Below, in pieces: positions 59,760 through 64,000 of a stretch of DNA of 64,000 nt. Source of the stretch: Alicyclobacillus_A sp963788285 (lineage in GTDB: Bacteria; Bacillota; Bacilli; Alicyclobacillales; Alicyclobacillaceae); contig CAWBGB010000007.1 in NCBI GenBank assembly GCA_963788285.1, positions 372,001 through 436,000 on the forward strand, in the 5' to 3' direction. The notes under the pieces were generated by a model that saw nothing but the letters and a program-made list of their open reading frames with translations, was not told the DNA's origin and did not search any database. Each line of letters opens with the position of its first letter. Within the stretch, counting starts at the first letter, position 1. The translations under genes and the position numbers were made by a program.

Positions 59760-60332
59760 ATGAAAGTCATCATTGGTCTAGGTAATCCTGGGTCGAAATA
59801 CGCGATGACCAAGCACAACGTCGGGTTCTGGGTCGTTGACGGGCTTTCGCAGCGGTGGAACATTCCCGTGCACAAGGAAAAGTTTCAGTCCGTGATTGGC
59901 GAAGGGCGCGTTGGCCAGGAAAAGGTTTTGCTCTGCAAGCCGCTGACATTTATGAATCTTAGTGGCGAAGCAGTCCGAGCTATCGTATCCTATTACAGTG
60001 AGCTGACACCGGGGGAAGATATCATCATTGTCTACGACGATATGGATTTTCCGCCGGGTCAGCTTCGGTTGCGTGTGAAAGGAAGTGCGGGCGGTCACAA
60101 CGGGATGAAATCGGTGATCCAGCACCTGGGCACCGAGGAGTTTCCGCGTATTCGAGTCGGGATTGGCCGACCTCCACAGTCACAGACCGTCGTGGACCAC
60201 GTTTTGAGCTCTTTCTCACGAGACGACCTGACCTTGGTTCAGGATGCTGTACAAAGGGCCGTAGAAGCGGTGGACTATGCGTTGGCGAACGGGTTTTCAA
60301 TGGCGATGAACCGATACAACGCCAGTCGGTGA
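59760..60332 (+). CDS. pth: peptidyl-tRNA hydrolase
   Basis: 190 residues from ATG 59760 (GTG 59748 also open). VIIGLGNPGSKYAMTKHNVG holds Asn and the catalytic His; LCKPLTFMNLSGEAVRAI, VYDDMDFPPGQLRLR and GSAGGHNGMKSVIQHLGT. It releases peptides from drop-off peptidyl-tRNA. The B. subtilis ortholog is spoVC, needed for growth and coat formation. Confidence 0.97.
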   Translation: MKVIIGLGNPGSKYAMTKHNVGFWVVDGLSQRWNIPVHKEKFQSVIGEGRVGQEKVLLCKPLTFMNLSGEAVRAIVSYYSELTPGEDIIIVYDDMDFPPGQLRLRVKGSAGGHNGMKSVIQHLGTEEFPRIRVGIGRPPQSQTVVDHVLSSFSRDDLTLVQDAVQRAVEAVDYALANGFSMAMNRYNASR

Positions 60333-60475
60333 GTTCAGGTCGCGAGGATGCTTCCAATGAGACGAGGTATGTTGCACCCCTCCACTTTCCATACTAAATA
60401 ACAGTGTCCCGAAGAGGTGGATGTCTTCCGAACACTGCGAGAGTGGTACAGCACGTACCGGAGTGGAGGGATAGC

Positions 60476-60721
60476 ATGCGAGTCGAATACTGGTGCAAGC
60501 ACTGCAAGCATCTGATTGGAGAATTGGACCGACCAGACTGGAGTCTGGCAGACGCAGAGCGTTATTGTGGGATTCAGCATTTAACCTCGACGGAGCGGTC
60601 GGAGTGGGTTTCTGTGTATGGAAGCCCTCATGTGATGACGGTGCAGACCGTCTGTGACCATTGCCAACAAGCGGTGGAGCAGCATCCGGAACTGCTCATT
60701 GAGGGGAAAGTATTACAATAA
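60476..60721 (+). CDS. fin: anti-sigma-F factor Fin (YabK)
   Basis: 81 residues; ATG after GGAGGG. Zinc positions: YWCKHCKHLIGEL and TVCDHCQQAVEQHP; middle segment GIQHLTSTERSEWVS. In B. subtilis Fin inhibits sigma-F to help the switch to sigma-G in the forespore; its gene lies between pth and mfd as here. Confidence 0.92.
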   Translation: MRVEYWCKHCKHLIGELDRPDWSLADAERYCGIQHLTSTERSEWVSVYGSPHVMTVQTVCDHCQQAVEQHPELLIEGKVLQ

Positions 60722-60893
60722 GGTAAAGTAGTATTGTAGTATTACTGAGGCAACGTCATAGGTTGCCGGAATCGTTGCAGGTGGATGCGGTGGGCACCAC
60801 AAATCTGTGCAGAAACCGAAGGCATCGCCTTGGCCGATACGGGCTGAGGCGACTTTCGGGCTGTTTGTGTTGACGGGATGGAGGAGGAGTACC

Positions 60894-63800
60894 GTGATTG
60901 ACTTGGTTCGTGTGATTGCTTCGGACCCTGAATTCAGAGACATGTTAAGCAGTCTTCGCCAAAGCAACCACGACGGACTGGTGACGGGGGTCAGCGGGAG
61001 CGCGCGACATCTGTTTTATGCCGCAATCCACTGGTCGGAACAGCAGCAAAAACTGAGGGCACCTACGCTCATCGTCGCTCATTCCATGGGGCAGGCGGAG
61101 CAAATTGTCGAAGATTTGCGGGAGTATCTGCCGGATGAAACCGTCTTGCTGTTCCCAGAGCAGGAGTTGTCTGTCGTCGATGTCATCGCCTACAGCCGCG
61201 ACGTCACTGCCGATAGATTGCGCGTACTGCAACATTTGGCGAGCGGCGGCACAGGCATTGTGGTGGCCACGATTTCCTCCGTCGTTCAACCTGTGATGAC
61301 GAAGGCGGTTTTCTCTGCACGGCGCCTGCTATACCGAGTTGGAGATCGCATTGACTTAGAAGACCACATCCAGCAGCTCGTCGGAAACGGGTATGAGCGC
61401 GTCGATCTTGTGGAGACGAAGGGCCAATTTTCGGTCCGCGGGGGCATTCTCGACATCTACCCATTGACGTGCGAGCACCCTGTCCGCATTGAATTGTTCG
61501 ACACGGACATTGACTCCATCCGGACATTTGACGCTTCTACACAAAGATCCCTCGAAAAGTGCGATTCCGTGGAGGTACCTCCTGCGTTTGACTTCATCGT
61601 TCCCGCATCTGTGATGGGCGACGCGGCCGAAGCATTGCAAGCGAATCTCGAGCAACGATTGCGTACCGTAACGGACTTGGAGGTCAAAGATCGGCTGCAA
61701 ACAACGGTCGGCTCAGACGTCGCTCGGTTAGGATCTGGCATTCCGTTTTTCGGCTTGCTGCGATATACAGAATTGCTGGGTGCGCACGTACATACACTAC
61801 TGCACCATGTACCAGACAACATCGTTGTCTGCCTGGACGAACCTTCGCGACTGCAAGAGCGGCAGAGAGGTTTGGAAAAGGATTTCATGGAGTGGTTGTC
61901 CACAGGCCTCATGCGCGGCGAACTTCTTTCCGGAACGGTGGCCCAACCGAACTTTGACCTGCTTTGGGCGCACAAGGGCAAGCGAGGCGTGGAGTTCTCC
62001 ACGTTTACACGCGGTGGGGCCGGCAAGCGATACGCTGCTGTATACAGCGTATCGGCCAAGTCCATGCAACAGTTCCACGGCCAGATGAACGTGCTCAAAG
62101 CGGAAGTTCAACGTTGGCAGCACAGCAACATGCAGGTGGTGTTCTTGGCCGCCAATGAGGAACGTGCGGAGCGCATGGAGCGAGTCTTGCGCGATTACCG
62201 CATTGATGTTCATCGGGCTACTCAGTGGGTACCGGGAAGTGGCCCCGTCATCCTGGTCGGCAACCTGGCCAACGGATTTGAACTTCCGCTTCACCGCATT
62301 GTTGTGGTTGGCGAGACCGAAGTGTTCACGCAACGCAAGAAAACGCGGCGTGTTCGCCAGGAAATGTCAGATGCAGAGCGCATCAAGAGCTACCAGGAAC
62401 TGCGGCCTGGCGATTACGTAGTGCATGTTAACCACGGCATTGGGAAATACATCGGGATTCAAACCTTGGAAATTGACGGAAGGCACAAGGACTATCTGCA
62501 CCTTCAGTACGCTGGAAACGACAGCCTGTACGTACCGGTGGAACAAATTGACCAAGTGCAGCGCTACATCGGATCCGAAGACAAAGAGCCGAAAGTCTAT
62601 CACTTAGGTGGAAACGAGTGGAATCGGGTCAAGCAGAAAGTTTCGAAGTCGGTACGGGATATTGCGGAGGATCTCGTGAAGTTATATGCCGCCAGGCAGT
62701 CCGCGCCTGGCTACGCGTTTTCGCCGGACACTGCGTGGCAAAAGGACTTTGAGGCGATGTTTCCGTACGAAGAGACGCCAGATCAACTGCGGGCCATCGC
62801 TGAAATCAAGCGGGATATGGAAAAACCACGGCCCATGGACCGGTTGCTCTGCGGAGATGTTGGGTACGGAAAGACGGAGGTCGCCATCCGTGCGGCGTTC
62901 AAAGCGGTGCTTGATGGCAAACAGGTGGCAGTTTTAGTCCCGACCACCATTTTGGCGCACCAGCACTACGAAACGTTTAAGGAGCGATTTTCAGGTTTCC
63001 CGGCGACGGTGGAAGTGTTGAGCCGATTTCGAACGAAGGGCGAGGCGCAGGCAATCCTCAAGGGGTTAAAAGACGGCAGCATTGACGTGGTGATTGGGAC
63101 GCATCGCCTGTTGCAAAAGTCGGTGCAGTTCAAGGACCTCGGATTGCTTATTGTCGACGAAGAGCAGCGGTTCGGCGTGACGCACAAAGAGCGGTTGAAA
63201 CAACTGCGCACGAACGTGGATTGCCTGACACTGACGGCGACTCCCATTCCTCGAACGCTTCACATGTCGCTGCTGGGTGTGCGCGACTTGTCTGTCATCG
63301 AGACGCCGCCGGAGAACCGGTTCCCGGTTCAGACCTACGTGGCCGAATTTAACGAAAGCCTCATTCGCGAGGCGCTGGAGCGGGAACTGAATCGCGAAGG
63401 GCAAGTGTATTTTCTATACAACCAGGTGAACAACATTCAATCGATGGCGGATCGGGTGCAGCGGCTGGTGCCGGATGCACGCATTGCCGTCGCCCACGGA
63501 CAGATGGCGGAAGACGAGTTGGAGCGGGTGATGCTGGACTTTCTGGATGGCGCCATCGATATTCTCGTGACCACCACTATCATTGAAACTGGGCTGGACA
63601 TTCCGAATGTCAACACGCTCATCGTGTATGACGCGGATCGACTTGGACTCAGTCAGTTGTATCAATTGCGCGGGCGTGTGGGGCGGTCAAACCGCATCGC
63701 GTACGCGTACTTCACCTATCAAAAGGACAAGGTGTTGACGGAAGTGGCTGAGAAGCGGCTGCAGGCCATCAAGGAGTTCACGGAACTTGGCAGCGGCTTC

Positions 63801-64000
63801 AAGATTGCCATGCGCGATCTCGCCATTCGCGGCGCGGGCAATCTGCTTGGCGCGGAACAGCATGGTTTCATCAACTCGGTCGGCTTTGACCTGTACAACG
63901 ACATGCTGGCGAAAGCAGTCAAAGAAATCCGGGGCGAGCAAGTGCAGGAAGCGCCAGAACCGGTCATCGATCTGTCCATTGAAGCGTACCTACCGGATTC
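60894..64000 (+). CDS. mfd: transcription-repair coupling factor (3' end outside window)
   Basis: About 1035 residues are visible from GTG 60894 (GGAGGAGGAGT 3-8 nt upstream); B. subtilis Mfd is about 1180, so only the C-terminal inhibitory domain is cut. UvrB-like N-terminal part (QFSVRGGILDIYPLT), RNA-polymerase-interacting domain (LRPGDYVVHVNHGIGKYIGI), and the RecG-like translocase with Walker A GDVGYGKTEVAIRA, DEEQRFG box, TATPIPRTLHMSL, and the TRG-like QLRGRVGRSNR. It removes stalled RNA polymerase and recruits UvrA to lesions. Confidence 0.97.
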   Translation, partial: MIDLVRVIASDPEFRDMLSSLRQSNHDGLVTGVSGSARHLFYAAIHWSEQQQKLRAPTLIVAHSMGQAEQIVEDLREYLPDETVLLFPEQELSVVDVIAYSRDVTADRLRVLQHLASGGTGIVVATISSVVQPVMTKAVFSARRLLYRVGDRIDLEDHIQQLVGNGYERVDLVETKGQFSVRGGILDIYPLTCEHPVRIELFDTDIDSIRTFDASTQRSLEKCDSVEVPPAFDFIVPASVMGDAAEALQANLEQRLRTVTDLEVKDRLQTTVGSDVARLGSGIPFFGLLRYTELLGAHVHTLLHHVPDNIVVCLDEPSRLQERQRGLEKDFMEWLSTGLMRGELLSGTVAQPNFDLLWAHKGKRGVEFSTFTRGGAGKRYAAVYSVSAKSMQQFHGQMNVLKAEVQRWQHSNMQVVFLAANEERAERMERVLRDYRIDVHRATQWVPGSGPVILVGNLANGFELPLHRIVVVGETEVFTQRKKTRRVRQEMSDAERIKSYQELRPGDYVVHVNHGIGKYIGIQTLEIDGRHKDYLHLQYAGNDSLYVPVEQIDQVQRYIGSEDKEPKVYHLGGNEWNRVKQKVSKSVRDIAEDLVKLYAARQSAPGYAFSPDTAWQKDFEAMFPYEETPDQLRAIAEIKRDMEKPRPMDRLLCGDVGYGKTEVAIRAAFKAVLDGKQVAVLVPTTILAHQHYETFKERFSGFPATVEVLSRFRTKGEAQAILKGLKDGSIDVVIGTHRLLQKSVQFKDLGLLIVDEEQRFGVTHKERLKQLRTNVDCLTLTATPIPRTLHMSLLGVRDLSVIETPPENRFPVQTYVAEFNESLIREALERELNREGQVYFLYNQVNNIQSMADRVQRLVPDARIAVAHGQMAEDELERVMLDFLDGAIDILVTTTIIETGLDIPNVNTLIVYDADRLGLSQLYQLRGRVGRSNRIAYAYFTYQKDKVLTEVAEKRLQAIKEFTELGSGFKIAMRDLAIRGAGNLLGAEQHGFINSVGFDLYNDMLAKAVKEIRGEQVQEAPEPVIDLSIEAYLPD

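Noticed and set aside
1..64000. CRISPR array, prophage, integrative element or rRNA operon
   Set aside because: No regular spaced repeats, phage structural genes, integrase or rRNA sequence seen; the only mobile trace is the IS1182 fragment and the small interspersed motif.

Overview
The window reads as the chromosome of an endospore-forming Bacillales bacterium. Gene order is the main evidence: from about 26.8 kb to the right edge it follows the Bacillus subtilis yaaJ-to-mfd segment (tadA, SRP RNA, dnaX, yaaK, recR, yaaL, bofA, csfB/gin, yaaO, tmk, darA, holB, ricT, yabA, rsmI, abrB, metS, tatD, rnmV, ksgA, yabG, veg, sspF, ispE, purR, yabJ, spoVG, glmU, prs, pth, fin, mfd). Moderate GC, frequent GTG/TTG starts with strong purine-rich ribosome sites, and many sporulation genes fit an Alicyclobacillaceae-like organism, but that family assignment is inference.

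Left part (1-26.7 kb). This is accessory and metabolic: a cut gamma-glutamylcyclotransferase, a TSUP transporter with a structured leader, a YiiX-type hydrolase, an MDR oxidoreductase, and an RlmI-type methyltransferase. A tRNA cluster (Ala, Val, fMet, Asp / Lys, fMet) is split by the wreck of an amino-acid ABC transporter and an IS1182 fragment. A YhgE/Pip membrane protein with a degenerate ABC ATPase follows. Next come panD and the methionine salvage genes mtnD <-> SAM-I riboswitch-mtnW-mtnX-mtnB. Then a group of tiny membrane proteins (YjcZ-like), an MFS transporter, asparagine synthase, a citA/citR-like divergent pair, an acyl-CoA synthetase behind a cre site, and a comFB pseudogene.

Right part (26.7-64 kb). 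The conserved housekeeping/sporulation block carries local changes: a histidine kinase between the SRP RNA and dnaX, a YtgP-type flippase, a shattered ytaF, a malic enzyme, a YkuK protein, a glycosyltransferase, and a cyanophycinase-cyanophycin synthetase pair (cphB-cphA) between sspF and ispE. Relative to my recollection of the B. subtilis segment I see no yaaR, yabB, yazA, yabE, ctc, xpaC, yaaN or rRNA operon. ricT lacks its C-terminus. metG is controlled by a T-box leader, veg by two near-consensus sigma-A promoters, spoVG probably by sigma-H.

Points most worth a second look: the tadA reading frame that runs in frame through the whole tRNA-Ser; a three-copy interspersed motif (two copies with terminal inverted repeats, one next to the shortened ricT); the cphBA insertion among spore genes; the Trp-to-Gly change in the acyl pocket of the Acs-like enzyme; several gene wrecks (glnHPQ-like, ytaF, comFB); and the structured leader of the TSUP gene.
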